Made by a program: the position numbers and the translations under genes
Origin: Paenibacillus foliorum
Lineage (GTDB): Bacteria > Bacillota > Bacilli > Paenibacillales > NBRC-103111
Length of the DNA: 64,000 nt
Direction: 5' to 3'
NCBI RefSeq assembly: GCF_013141765.1
Contig: NZ_WHOD01000045.1
Span: forward strand, 248,001-312,000
Shown here: piece by piece, positions 46,530-56,000 of the stretch
Numbering within the stretch: the stretch's first letter is position 1
How the letters are laid out: each line of letters starts with the position of its first letter
The notes under the pieces: model-generated
The model's input: the letters and a program-made list of their open reading frames with translations, nothing else
The model's database searches: none
What the model was told of the DNA's origin: nothing

Positions 46530-47102
46530 TCACATATGAACTAAGCTGATATTTTTGAATGGCCAAAAAATTAAATCGGCCCTTCCTACAATTTTATCAT
46601 ATTCAATAAATCCGATATCACGGCTATCCGCGCTGTTAGAGCGATTGTCTCCCATTACGAAGACCGTTCCTTCGGCAACTGTTTTTTCTGAGTAATTTCT
46701 TGAATTATAGGGTGTCCCTCTTTTTGCTGCATCATCCAAAGCTTGCTTCAAATAGGGCTCGTCCAGCACTTTACCATTAACATATACCTTATCGCCTTCT
46801 ACCTTAACGGTTTCCCCAGGCAGTGCGATCACGCGTTTTATGTAATCTTTATCTTTAGTTGCATGAAATACAATCACTTCACCGCGATCCGGCTTTCCCA
46901 TTGAGTAAATAATTTTGTTGACTATCAATCGTTCACCGGTGTGAAAATTCGGCTCCATGGACGGCCCTTCGACAATAAAGGGGGCAAAAATCAACCAGCG
47001 AATAAAAAATACGAGAGCCGCAGCAATCAGCAGCGCTTTAACCCATTCCCATGCTTCATTCTTGAGTGGATTCGATTTCTCCATGGTTTGTTCTTGCTCC
47101 AT
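46530..47102 (-). CDS. lepB: Type I signal peptidase
   Basis: 190 residues. One N-terminal membrane helix (WVKALLIAAALVFFIRWLIF) precedes catalytic Ser48 in VEGPSMEPN, general base Lys89 in DYIKRVIALPGE, and box E MGDNRSNSADSRDIG. It cleaves signal peptides of secreted proteins, such as FliP in this window. ATG 47102; the AGGTCGGAT upstream is a weak site. Confidence 0.96.
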   Translation of the reverse strand: MEQEQTMEKSNPLKNEAWEWVKALLIAAALVFFIRWLIFAPFIVEGPSMEPNFHTGERLIVNKIIYSMGKPDRGEVIVFHATKDKDYIKRVIALPGETVKVEGDKVYVNGKVLDEPYLKQALDDAAKRGTPYNSRNYSEKTVAEGTVFVMGDNRSNSADSRDIGFIEYDKIVGRADLIFWPFKNISLVHM

Positions 47103-47134
47103 ATCCGACCTGCCCTTTCAACAAAATAGTGTCC

Positions 47135-47174
47135 AAAAAAAACGAAAGGGAGCTTGGTAAACAAGCCCCCGTTT
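47135..47174 (-). terminator. Rho-independent terminator after rplS
   Basis: Minus strand AACGGGGGCTTG, a 5-nt loop and CAAGCTCCC with a short bulge before CGTT, followed by eight T. It lies 10 nt after the rplS stop. Confidence 0.88.
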
Positions 47175-47183
47175 GTTTTCTTC

Positions 47184-47525
47184 TTAGCGAATCTCTTGAA
47201 TTCTAGCTGCTTTACCGCGAAGACCGCGCAAGTAGTATAGCTTCGCACGACGAACTTTACCACGGCGAGCCACTTCGAGCTTGTCAATCTTCGGGGAATT
47301 TAGAGGAAACGTTCTTTCAACGCCTACACCGTAAGAAATTTTTCTAACAGTAAAGGTTTCGCTGATTCCGCCCCCGCGGCGTTTGATAACAACACCTTCG
47401 AAAAGCTGAATCCGTTCGCGGGATCCCTCGATAACTTTCACGTGAACCTTAACAGTATCACCTGGACGAAACTTAGGTAGATCTTGGCGAATTTGTTCTT
47501 TTGTAATCTCTTGAATTAAACTCAT
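47184..47525 (-). CDS. rplS: 50S ribosomal protein L19
   Basis: 113 residues, the usual length. [20 protein letters not shown] and the next [13 protein letters not shown] are diagnostic, and the basic C-terminus ([18 protein letters not shown]) is typical. ATG 47525 follows AAGGAGG. In B. subtilis it follows trmD closely. Here a 590-nt repeat-bearing gap separates them, and rplS seems to have its own promoter. Confidence 0.98.
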   Translation of the reverse strand: MSLIQEITKEQIRQDLPKFRPGDTVKVHVKVIEGSRERIQLFEGVVIKRRGGGISETFTVRKISYGVGVERTFPLNSPKIDKLEVARRGKVRRAKLYYLRGLRGKAARIQEIR

Positions 47526-47635
47526 GTATGACTTCCTCCTTCCACTTAGGTGTTCATTCCGCCTTCGATGTCGAATCTATAGATGCTATGCGTAGAGGAC
47601 CACCGTAATCGGGCAAAAATGCCACAACGTTGTAT

Positions 47636-47664
47636 ATATTATCATAAAGGGGGAACGAATACAA
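47636..47664 (-). promoter_or_regulatory. Candidate rplS promoter
   Basis: TTGTAT (47664-47659), a 17-nt spacer and TAATAT (47641-47636). Each box matches the consensus at four positions. It lies just downstream of the repeat array and about 110 nt before rplS, which otherwise would depend on readthrough across the repeats. Confidence 0.35.
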
Positions 47665-47670
47665 GGGAAA

Positions 47671-48047
47671 CCTCCCAAACCCTCCCCGCCGGGAGGGCTT
47701 CAAGGGCTGCCGCCCTCTGGACACCTGCTGATTCACCTTAGCAACTTATTATGAAGGATCGCTTTCCACGACCCCCTCCCAAACCCTCCCCGCCGGGAGG
47801 GCTCCAAGGGCTGCCGCCCTCTGGACACCTGCTGATGCACCTTGGCTACTTATTATGAAGGATCGCTTTCCACGTCCCCCTCCCAAACCCTCTCCGCTGG
47901 GGAGGGCTCCAAGGGCTGCCGCCCTCTGGACACCTGCTGATGCACCTTAGCTACTTATTATGAAGGATCGCTTTCGTTCCCTTCGGGACACGCTTTACAC
48001 TAGATCTCCCGCCTGTAGGAACGCTTTCGTCCTAAAGGACACGCTTT
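47671..48047. repeat. GC-rich tandem repeat array between trmD and rplS
   Basis: Three head-to-tail units of 104, 104 and 105 bp start at 47671, 47775 and 47879. Each begins CCTCCCAAACCCTC, carries a GC hairpin (CCCTCCC/GGGAGGG), a second hairpin (AGGGC/GCCCT), then CTCTGGACACCTGCTGAT and CTTATTATGAAGGATCGCTT. After the third unit come two extra hairpins bracketed by CGCTTT (47969-47996 and 48022-48047). The third unit changes its first hairpin to CCCTCTCC/GGGGAGGG and still pairs. A single related element lies at 60085. No coding capacity is evident, and the short frame here is an artefact of the repeat. Confidence 0.9.
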
Positions 48048-48115
48048 CGGTTTTAGCTTAATTCAGCAATTTCTGCTAAGAGGCACAATCCAATGACTAC
48101 ACTCACGTGTATCCT

Positions 48116-48856
48116 TTATGACTGGCGCTTTTGTTCCTCCAGCCACTGCTTCTCCTTAGCCGTCAACTCCACATGCTCCAGAAGCTCAGGACGTTTCTGC
48201 CAAGTTCGCCAAATCGCTTGCCTTCTACGCCACTGTTCAATGTTCGCATGATGTCCAGAAACTAAAATTTCTGGAACCTCCCACTCGCGAAATTGAACCG
48301 GTCTTGTATAGTGCGGGTATTCAAGCAAGCCTGTACTAAAGGAATCGGTAACTGCTGAGGTTTCATTACCCAATACACCTGGCCGCAGCCGGACCACACT
48401 ATCAATCACAACCATCGCAGGCAGTTCACCGCCTGTTAGGACGTAGTCTCCAATGGATAGCTCGTCCGTAACCAAGTGCTCGCGAATCCGCTCATCATAA
48501 CCCTCATAATGCCCACAAATGAAGATAAGATGCTCCTCCTTAGACAATTCCTCAGCCTTACGCTGCGAGAAGGGCTCACCCTGAGGGCACATTAGAATAA
48601 TGCGGGGCTTACTACCGCCAGCTAAAGAGCCTGTTAGCGCTTCTACTGCAGAAAAAATCGGCTCTGCCTTCAGCACCATACCTCCACCGCCACCATAAGG
48701 ATAATCGTCTACGGTGTTATGCTTATTGTTGGCATAATCACGGAAATTAACTGTATTTAGTTCAACTAATCCTTTATCACGGGCTTTTCCCAATATGCTA
48801 GCTGAAAAGACACCGTCAAACATGTCGGGAAACAATGTAAGAACATCGACTCTCAT
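48116..48856 (-). CDS. trmD: tRNA (guanine-37-N1) methyltransferase TrmD
   Basis: 246 residues. The SPOUT signature is [20 protein letters not shown], followed by [18 protein letters not shown], the knot segment [11 protein letters not shown] and [17 protein letters not shown]. It methylates G37 in tRNA. Its ATG overlaps the rimM stop by one base (TGATG), so translation is coupled. The repeat array begins 68 nt after its stop. Confidence 0.97.
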   Translation of the reverse strand: MRVDVLTLFPDMFDGVFSASILGKARDKGLVELNTVNFRDYANNKHNTVDDYPYGGGGGMVLKAEPIFSAVEALTGSLAGGSKPRIILMCPQGEPFSQRKAEELSKEEHLIFICGHYEGYDERIREHLVTDELSIGDYVLTGGELPAMVVIDSVVRLRPGVLGNETSAVTDSFSTGLLEYPHYTRPVQFREWEVPEILVSGHHANIEQWRRRQAIWRTWQKRPELLEHVELTAKEKQWLEEQKRQS

Positions 48857-49377
48857 CAGTCCAATAAGCCTTCCATAATATGTACCTTGACTCGTTTTTC
48901 AGCTATATTAACTTCCAATATTACTTCATCGATATAGGGCAACAAAACAGGTCTTCCAACCTCACGTTCCACCACCCATACATCATTTGCTCCTGGAGAT
49001 AATATTTCACTGATTGTGCCGAGTTCCTCCCCTTCGTCCGTAACTACGGTGCAGCCAATGATTTCATGGTGATAGAACTCGTCTTCAGGCAGCTCGAAAA
49101 CATACTTTTCTTCCACCTTTAAAAGCCAGCCCTTGTACTTCTCGACTTCATTAATGTTACTGAAGCCTTGAAATTTAATGACGAATAGTTTTTTATGCTC
49201 ACGCGCCGATTCCACAATGACAGGTAAGGTCGTATGCTTTTCAGGATCATAGAAAACTAAAGCGCTTCCTTTAGCAAACCGTTCATCTGGAAAATCCGTC
49301 TCAGGGAAAATTTTAAGCTCCCCACGAATCCCTTGTGTATTCACAATTTTACCGATCGTAAATAATTTATCGCTCAT
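48856..49377 (-). CDS. rimM: 16S rRNA processing protein RimM
   Basis: 173 residues. An N-terminal beta-barrel ([20 protein letters not shown]) is followed by a PRC-barrel ([20 protein letters not shown] and [14 protein letters not shown]). It assists 30S maturation and binds S19. The frame runs to 49458, but GGAGGGG five bases before ATG 49377 defines the start, [12 protein letters not shown]. It is coupled to trmD. Confidence 0.96.
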   Translation of the reverse strand: MSDKLFTIGKIVNTQGIRGELKIFPETDFPDERFAKGSALVFYDPEKHTTLPVIVESAREHKKLFVIKFQGFSNINEVEKYKGWLLKVEEKYVFELPEDEFYHHEIIGCTVVTDEGEELGTISEILSPGANDVWVVEREVGRPVLLPYIDEVILEVNIAEKRVKVHIMEGLLD

Positions 49378-49457
49378 GAAAGCCCCTCCGGCCATCTGAA
49401 TATAGATATGTAAATGAAGAAAAGAGTTAGGATTTCTCCTAACCCTTATAATCTCCA

Positions 49458-49688
49458 TTATGAAACAATTTCAACCGAGACTCGCTTGCTTTCTTTCACT
49501 GCAGCTGAAGTGACTACAGTACGAAGCGCTTTTGCAATACGTCCTTGCTTACCAATTACCTTCCCAACATCATCGGGATGAACCGACAGCTTGTAAGTAA
49601 TGTCGCGTTCGTCCTCGTCTACCTTCACGTTTACTTCATCGGGATGATCAACCAACGCCTTAGCGATAACGGTTATTAGATCTTTCAT
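49458..49688 (-). CDS. khpA: KH-domain RNA-binding protein KhpA
   Basis: 76 residues, a single KH domain with the loop GKVIGKQGRIAKALRTVV. Such proteins sit between rpsP and rimM in Firmicutes and act with KhpB as RNA chaperones linked to cell elongation. ATG 49688 lies 21 nt after the rpsP stop. Confidence 0.95.
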   Translation of the reverse strand: MKDLITVIAKALVDHPDEVNVKVDEDERDITYKLSVHPDDVGKVIGKQGRIAKALRTVVTSAAVKESKRVSVEIVS

Positions 49689-49709
49689 GATACCCTCCGA
49701 ATCGGCAGA

Positions 49710-49982
49710 TTACTTCTGCAGCTTGGACTCGTGAAACTTTTTCATAATGCCTGCTTGACTGAAAAGATTGCGTACAGTATCAGAAGCTTGAGCGCCAGTT
49801 TGAAGCCATTTAAGCGCTTTTTCCTCATCAATATTCACGATTGCTGGTTTAGTAATCGGGTTGTAAGTACCAATCTCTTCGATAAAGCGACCGTCACGCG
49901 GAGAACGGGAATCCGAAACTACCACACGGTAAAAAGGAGCCTTGTGAGCACCAATACGCTTAAGACGAATACGTGTTGCCAT
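49710..49982 (-). CDS. rpsP: 30S ribosomal protein S16
   Basis: 90 residues beginning [20 protein letters not shown], then [20 protein letters not shown], both diagnostic of S16. ATG 49982 follows GGAGGTG. It lies 55 nt downstream of ffh in the conserved ffh-rpsP-khpA-rimM-trmD order. Confidence 0.98.
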   Translation of the reverse strand: MATRIRLKRIGAHKAPFYRVVVSDSRSPRDGRFIEEIGTYNPITKPAIVNIDEEKALKWLQTGAQASDTVRNLFSQAGIMKKFHESKLQK

Positions 49983-50037
49983 TGAAAATCACCTCCAACT
50001 TAGAATAAACTGCATATGATATCGTCCCTCCTTCGGA

Positions 50038-51414
50038 TTAACCGAACGGGAACTTCATTCCTTTACCAAACTTACCTTTCAATCCTTTTAACCCGCCCTT
50101 AGGACCTTTGGGTCCCATCATGCCGGAAAACTGCTTCATCATCTTGCGCATATCATCGAATTGCTTGATAAAACGGTTCACATCCTGCACTGAATTGCCG
50201 CTGCCTGCTGCAAGTCTCTTACGCCGGCTAGGGCTCAGCATGTCCGGATTTTGCCGTTCTTCCTTGGTCATCGATTTGACGATTGCAGCAACACGCGCCA
50301 TTTGCTTATCATCTACTTTAATATCCTTAATGCCCTTCATCTTGCCTGCACCAGGAAGCATATCCAAAATCTGATCGAGCGGTCCAAGCTTCTTTACCTG
50401 CTCCATCTGATCGAGGAAATCGTCAAAGGTAAATCCATCGGTCCGCATTTTGCGTTCCATTTCCTTTGCCTTATCAGCATCGATACCAGCCTGAGCTTTC
50501 TCAATCAAGGTAAGCATGTCGCCCATGCCGAGAATCCGCGAAGCCATCCGGTCAGGATGAAACGGCTCCAATGCATCCATCTTCTCGCCCATTGCAGCAA
50601 ACTTGATTGGGCAGCCTGTAACAGCTTTAACTGATATCGCCGCACCGCCTCGTGTATCGCTGTCAAGCTTCGTTAGAACTACACCTGTAAGCTCTAACTG
50701 CTTGTGGAAGCTCTCCGCCACATTAACAGCTTCCTGTCCAGTCATCGCATCGACAACAAGCAGAATTTCATCCGGTTTAACTGCTTCAACAATTTGTTTC
50801 AGCTCATCCATCAATGCTTCATCAATATGTAGACGTCCGGCTGTATCGACAATCAAATAGTCATTGTTATGATCTTTAGCATGCTGCAGTGCATTCTTTG
50901 CAATTTCAACCGGGCTCACTTGATCGCCCATCGAGAAGACGGGAACCTTGATCTGCTCTCCAAGGACTTGGAGTTGCTTGATAGCTGCCGGTCGGTATAT
51001 ATCTCCTGCTGCCAGAAGCGGCCGGTGATTTTGCTGCAGAAGCATCTTGGCCAATTTTCCGGTTGTGGTAGTCTTACCCGCCCCTTGCAATCCGACCATC
51101 ATAATGACAGTAGGTGGACGATTGGATCTCGCAAGCTTACTATGAGCTCCACCCATCAATTCCGTCAATTCTTTGTTAACAATATCAACGACAACCATCG
51201 CAGGGGTAAAGCTTTGCAGTACTTCCTGCCCGATTGCGCGTTCCTTTACTTTGGCAATGAATTCTTTAACGACTTTAAAATTGACATCCGCTTCCAAAAG
51301 CGCAAGACGAACTTCGCGTAGCGCTTCGTTTACATCGTCTTCTGTTAGCTTTCCTTTGCCTCTCAGCTTGCTGAATACTTTCTGCAGCCGGTCCGCTAAT
51401 CCTTCGAATGCCAT
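50038..51414 (-). CDS. ffh: Signal recognition particle GTPase Ffh
   Basis: 458 residues. The N domain (1 to 85) is followed by the G domain with MVGLQGAGKTTTTGKLAK, VDTAGRLHIDEALM and LTKLDSDTRGGAA. The Met-rich M domain ends KQFSGMMGPKGPKGGLKGLK and a basic tail. It binds signal peptides and 4.5S RNA and docks on FtsY, encoded upstream. ATG 51414 follows a GAGAGG-type site. Confidence 0.98.
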   Translation of the reverse strand: MAFEGLADRLQKVFSKLRGKGKLTEDDVNEALREVRLALLEADVNFKVVKEFIAKVKERAIGQEVLQSFTPAMVVVDIVNKELTELMGGAHSKLARSNRPPTVIMMVGLQGAGKTTTTGKLAKMLLQQNHRPLLAAGDIYRPAAIKQLQVLGEQIKVPVFSMGDQVSPVEIAKNALQHAKDHNNDYLIVDTAGRLHIDEALMDELKQIVEAVKPDEILLVVDAMTGQEAVNVAESFHKQLELTGVVLTKLDSDTRGGAAISVKAVTGCPIKFAAMGEKMDALEPFHPDRMASRILGMGDMLTLIEKAQAGIDADKAKEMERKMRTDGFTFDDFLDQMEQVKKLGPLDQILDMLPGAGKMKGIKDIKVDDKQMARVAAIVKSMTKEERQNPDMLSPSRRKRLAAGSGNSVQDVNRFIKQFDDMRKMMKQFSGMMGPKGPKGGLKGLKGKFGKGMKFPFG

Positions 51415-51468
51415 CCGAATTCACCTCTCAAGCGTTACTTTGAACCTCTTGCTAAGAGCAGTTACTTG

Positions 51469-51825
51469 CTAGTCCAGGCTAATCAATTGTTCCATCACAG
51501 ACTGGGCCTGCTGCCTTTGTTCCGGCTTTAGTTCGGTTATAAATATTTGAAGCTGCTGCACAACCAGCTGTCTTTGCTCATGCTTCACAAGCAGCTGCAG
51601 CTTGGCTTCGTAATCCTCGAGCGCAGCTTCCGCTCGTTTTATATGTTCGTAGACCGCTTGGCGGCTGATCTGAAATTCAGCGGCAATTTCACCAAGCGAA
51701 TAATCATCATAAAAGTAATGTTTCAAAAAAGTCTGCTGTTTATCGGTCAAAAGCTTCTCATAAAAATCGACCAACATATTAATTCGGTTCGTTTTCGTAA
51801 GCATATTGATATTGTCTTCCGTCAC
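51469..51825 (-). CDS. ylxM: YlxM-type helix-turn-helix protein
   Basis: 118 residues. The sigma-factor-like HTH is [20 protein letters not shown]. The N-terminal helix [20 protein letters not shown] is typical of the YlxM/p13 family, which is encoded upstream of ffh and is thought to affect the SRP pathway. The start is GTG 51825, nine bases after GGAGG. A strong promoter precedes it. Confidence 0.95.
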   Translation of the reverse strand: MTEDNINMLTKTNRINMLVDFYEKLLTDKQQTFLKHYFYDDYSLGEIAAEFQISRQAVYEHIKRAEAALEDYEAKLQLLVKHEQRQLVVQQLQIFITELKPEQRQQAQSVMEQLISLD

Positions 51826-51875
51826 AGTGCCTCGCCTCCGTTAAGGTAAAACACTTTACAGCAACAACAGTACCT

Positions 51876-51904
51876 ATCATACTCAAAATGAAGATCAATG
51901 TCAA
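51876..51904 (-). promoter_or_regulatory. Sigma-A promoter for ylxM-ffh and the downstream ribosomal cluster
   Basis: TTGACA (51904-51899), a 17-nt spacer and TATGAT (51881-51876) on the minus strand: a perfect -35, optimal spacing and a five-of-six -10. The predicted transcript starts near 51869, about 45 nt before the ylxM GTG. This is the clearest promoter in the window. Confidence 0.85.
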
Positions 51905-51948
51905 GCATCTTTAGTTGACAGTTTATTTGACCCTGGTTTTGCGCTAAA

Positions 51949-52956
51949 TTAACTCTTTTCAGACGCAGCATCTACGTCGTTATCAGAAGCTATCCATTTA
52001 CTAAACAGCGCATTGACGAATTGATCCGAATCGAACGGCTGTAAATCGTCCATTTTTTCACCGAGACCAACGAATTTAACAGGCAGCTTCAGCTCCTGAC
52101 GAATAGCCACTACTATACCACCTTTGGAGGTGCTATCAAGTTTCGTTAACACCAGACCAGTCAAGCCTGACTTCTCATCAAACATCTTCGCTTGACTTAA
52201 AGCATTTTGCCCAGTTGTAGCATCCAGAACTAACAAAACCTCATGGGGTGCTTCTGGAACTTCGCGTCGAATGACGCGGTAGATCTTATTCAGTTCTTCC
52301 ATCAGATTAACTTTGTTCTGCAAACGTCCAGCTGTATCACATAAAAGCACATCCACGCCACGGTTTTTAGCTGCATGCAGTGCATCGAACATAACCGCCG
52401 CCGGATCAGAGCCCGACTGCTGTTTGATGACATCCACTCCGGCACGCTGGCCCCAAGCCTCCAGCTGTTCAATGGCTCCAGCACGGAACGTGTCCCCAGC
52501 AGCAAGCATTACCTTTTTCCCTTGTGATTTCAAGTGATGCGCCAGCTTACCGATCGACGTAGTCTTTCCTACACCGTTAACTCCAACGACCAAAATTACC
52601 GTCAGGCCAGATGGGGCCATTTGCAAGCCAGCATTTTCTTCACCCTTCAACAGTGCAATGAGCATTTCCGAAAGAATCGGCTGCAGGTCGCTAGGCTCTT
52701 CGATTTTCCGTTTGCGAACTTCGGCACGCAGATCTTCAATCAACTTCATTACCACATTAACGCCAACATCTGCGCCAATCAATATTTCCTCCAGCTCCTC
52801 GTAAAAATCTTCATCGATTTTTTTGCGGCGACTGAATAAATCTTCTACCCGCTCCACAAATACATCCCGTGTTTTGGATAAACCCTCTTTAAATTTATTC
52901 GTAACAGCCTCAGCCTTCGAGGAAATGCTATCCTTCAGTCGTTTAAAAAAACTCAT
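51949..52956 (-). CDS. ftsY: Signal recognition particle receptor FtsY
   Basis: 335 residues. A short N-terminal A region (MSFFKRLKDSISSKAEAVTN) replaces the long acidic domain of E. coli FtsY, as in Bacillus. The NG GTPase shows VVGVNGVGKTTSIGKLAH, LLCDTAGRLQNKVNLMEELN and TKLDSTSKGG. The frame extends to TTG 52965, but ATG 52956 has AAGGGGAG at ten bases. It lies 77 nt after smc, as in B. subtilis. Confidence 0.97.
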   Translation of the reverse strand: MSFFKRLKDSISSKAEAVTNKFKEGLSKTRDVFVERVEDLFSRRKKIDEDFYEELEEILIGADVGVNVVMKLIEDLRAEVRKRKIEEPSDLQPILSEMLIALLKGEENAGLQMAPSGLTVILVVGVNGVGKTTSIGKLAHHLKSQGKKVMLAAGDTFRAGAIEQLEAWGQRAGVDVIKQQSGSDPAAVMFDALHAAKNRGVDVLLCDTAGRLQNKVNLMEELNKIYRVIRREVPEAPHEVLLVLDATTGQNALSQAKMFDEKSGLTGLVLTKLDSTSKGGIVVAIRQELKLPVKFVGLGEKMDDLQPFDSDQFVNALFSKWIASDNDVDAASEKS

Positions 52957-53033
52957 ACAAGCCAAACTCCCCTTACCTCAAATGTGTTCAAAAACTCCAA
53001 TATCCTAACCGCTTACCAATCCCGGATATGCCA

Positions 53034-56000
53034 TCAGCTGGCGATAACCGCTTCATCCTCTTCCAATCGGACGGAAACAAGCTTCGATACGCCGCCTTCT
53101 TCCATCGTTACCCCATACAGCACATCAGCTTCCTCCATCGTTCCTTTGCGATGTGTAACAACGATAAATTGGGTTTGCTGTGAAAATTCACGTAAATATT
53201 CCGCAAACCTCGCCACATTAGCTTCATCCAATGCAGCCTCAACCTCATCGAGCACACAGAACGGAACAGGCTTCACACGGATGATCGAGAAAAGCAGCGC
53301 AATGGCGGTAAGTGCTCGCTCCCCACCGGATAAGAGCTGTAGATTTTGCAGCTTTTTACCTGGAGGTTGGGCCACTATTTCAATCCCCGTATCGAGTAAA
53401 TTGTCGGGCTCTGACAAGATCAGATCGGCACGGCCGCCACCGAACAGCTTTGCGAACACTACCACGAAGTGGGAACGGATAGCATCGAAGGTAATACGGA
53501 ACCGTTTGCCCATCTCCTCATCCATCTCATGAATAACCTGATACAGCGTAGTTTTAGCTTCAACCAGATCGTTCTTTTGCTCGCTAAGGAACTGATAGCG
53601 TTCATTAACTCGCTGAAATTCTTCAATGGCACCAAGATTGACTACACCTAGAATAGCAATTTCCCGTTTCAGCTCACGTACCAGAGTTTGAGTAGCCAAC
53701 ACATCCTCGGGCACTGGATAACGTTCTTTTGCAAGCTCAAAGCTTAATTCATAATCATCCGCAAGCTTCTTCAGCAAGTTTTCTAACTCCACATCAAGAC
53801 GAGTCACACGCACCTCAGTTTGGTGCAGCTGATCCTCTACTTGACGGAGCTGTCCCCGCTCTTCTCGTGTCTTATTCTCTTCTTGCTCCAGCTTCACTAA
53901 CCAGCCGGATCGTTCAGCACGCTTCATATCCAGTTGATCCGAACATTGCTGCCTCTTAAGCTTTATAACGTTAAGCTGTTCTATTTGCTGTATCGTCTCC
54001 TGCTGATGATTCGCTAAATCGAGCTCCAGCTGTCGTACTAGGCTGCGATTAAGATCAAGCTCTGTTAACAGCTCAGACAGCTCTGTCTTGAACCTGCGCT
54101 CTTGATCCTGCAGCGATTGCTTCTCCTGCGACAATGAGGCGACCTTGATCTTCAAGTCGGTCAGCTGCGTTTGCAGCTCTTCCTTCTGAAGCTCACCTGC
54201 CTTACGTGCAAGCTCTGCTTCACGAATCGCCTGCTGCACGATTGCTTCTTCTTCCTGCAATCGTTCCAGCGACTCCACCGCTGTCTTGCCGCGCGCTTCA
54301 AGCTCGCGACGCTCCAATTGAAGCGTGTCGCCATCCTGACTGTATAATGCCAGCTGCTCGGCTACCTGCTTCGCTTCATGCTGCAGCGGCTCCAAACCTG
54401 CGCGAATCTGCTGCTCTTCGATTCGCAGAGTTTCACCGGACAATCGCAGCTCTTCCAGCTTGCCTGATTCCGAAGCAATCTCCTTACGTACTTGCTCGGA
54501 TCTGATCCGCAGCTGCTGCAATTGCTTATCAGAATCAGCAATTTCTTTGTCCATCTCTTCTATCTGACGTTGACGGCTGAGTAAACTCGTAGTTTTCTTT
54601 TGTTGGCTGCCGCCTGTCATGGAACCGCCGGGATTAACAACATCCCCTTCAAGCGTAACGACACGGTATCGATACTGAATCTTAGCTGCAATGCGGTTGG
54701 CAACCTCCAACTGACTTGCAATAATTACGTTGCCTAGCAAGCTTCCAATAATATTACGGTATGTATCGTTAAACTGTACCAAATCAACACCGATACCTAC
54801 AAAGCCTTCCATCCCTTCAATTGAACGTTTCTCAGAGTCAGGAATTGAACGTCCACGAATAACGTCTAGCGGCAAAAAAGTTGCTCGTCCCAGCTGTCTT
54901 TTTTTCAAAAAAGCAATCGCTTCACGCCCATTGGACTCACTGTCTACAACAATATGCTGCAAGGCTCCACCTAATGCAGTCTCCATAGCTACCTCTACAT
55001 TAGCTGGTACCTTTACGAGCTCAGCCACCGCACCACGGATACCCCGGAGTTCGTTACGATCCTTGGCTTTTAGAACTTCCTTAACACCATGAATAAAACC
55101 ATCGTAATCATTGGCCATCTCACGCATCGTATCGCGTCGGGATATTAGAGCATCGAGCTTCTGTTCCCATTTGCGAACGGTGGATTGCGCTTCTTCTGAT
55201 AGAAGCTGCTTAGACTTTAAGCCTTGAGTTAATTCAAGATAGTTATTCCGCGCTGTTTCAATCTGACGAACGACTTCTTCCAACCGAACATCAAACGCAC
55301 GTTTGCGTTCAGTAATACTGTCTTGCTGATCCTTCCATTTGCGACGCTCGTCCACTAGACGATCGAGCCTTTTACCCAAAGCCTCAATTTGCTGGTCTGT
55401 ATAACGCACTTCATTACGCGCGTTAGCCATCTGGTTCAGAGTCTCGAGCATTTCGCCCTTCAAACGGTCTTCTTCGCCGCTGCTGATCCCTCCGGAAACG
55501 CCAAGCAATCTATCCTCTTCCGCCTTAAGCTTAGCCTGATAAAGTATCAATTCATTCGAAATGACACCAATCTTTTCCCGAAACAAAGTCAAGTCCGCTT
55601 CCTTCTCGGCCATTCTTTGCTCTTGCTGCGTCACAGCCTGCTTCAGCTGAGTTTGATTGGAAGAATAATTTTTCTTGCGTTCCTTTAGAACCTCACCCTG
55701 ACCCTCGCACTTCTCAAATTCCTCACTAAGCTGCAGCAAATGCTCCTGTAAGCGTTCGATTTCCTCCTCAAGCCTGCGAGTCTCCCACCGATGTTTCTCC
55801 AAATGCGCATCATGCTGTCCTACAATCGCAGAAAACTCTAACTGTTCACGTTTCAGCTTCTCAAGCTTAGTGTTAGTCTCAGTCCAGGTAGAGTATATTT
55901 CTTCGATTTGATACACATACATGGCTATTTCGCTGCTCTTCAGCTGATTCTTTAAATCCTTGAAGCGAACTGCCTTTTCCGATTGCACGCGAAGGGGTTC

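Noticed and set aside
47554-47736. Minus-strand 60-codon frame beginning MNQQVSRGRQPLKPSRRGGF
   Set aside because: It reads through the GC-rich repeat and has no ribosome-binding site of its own. The PSRRGGFGR string recurs in the false fabG extension, so it is repeat-derived.
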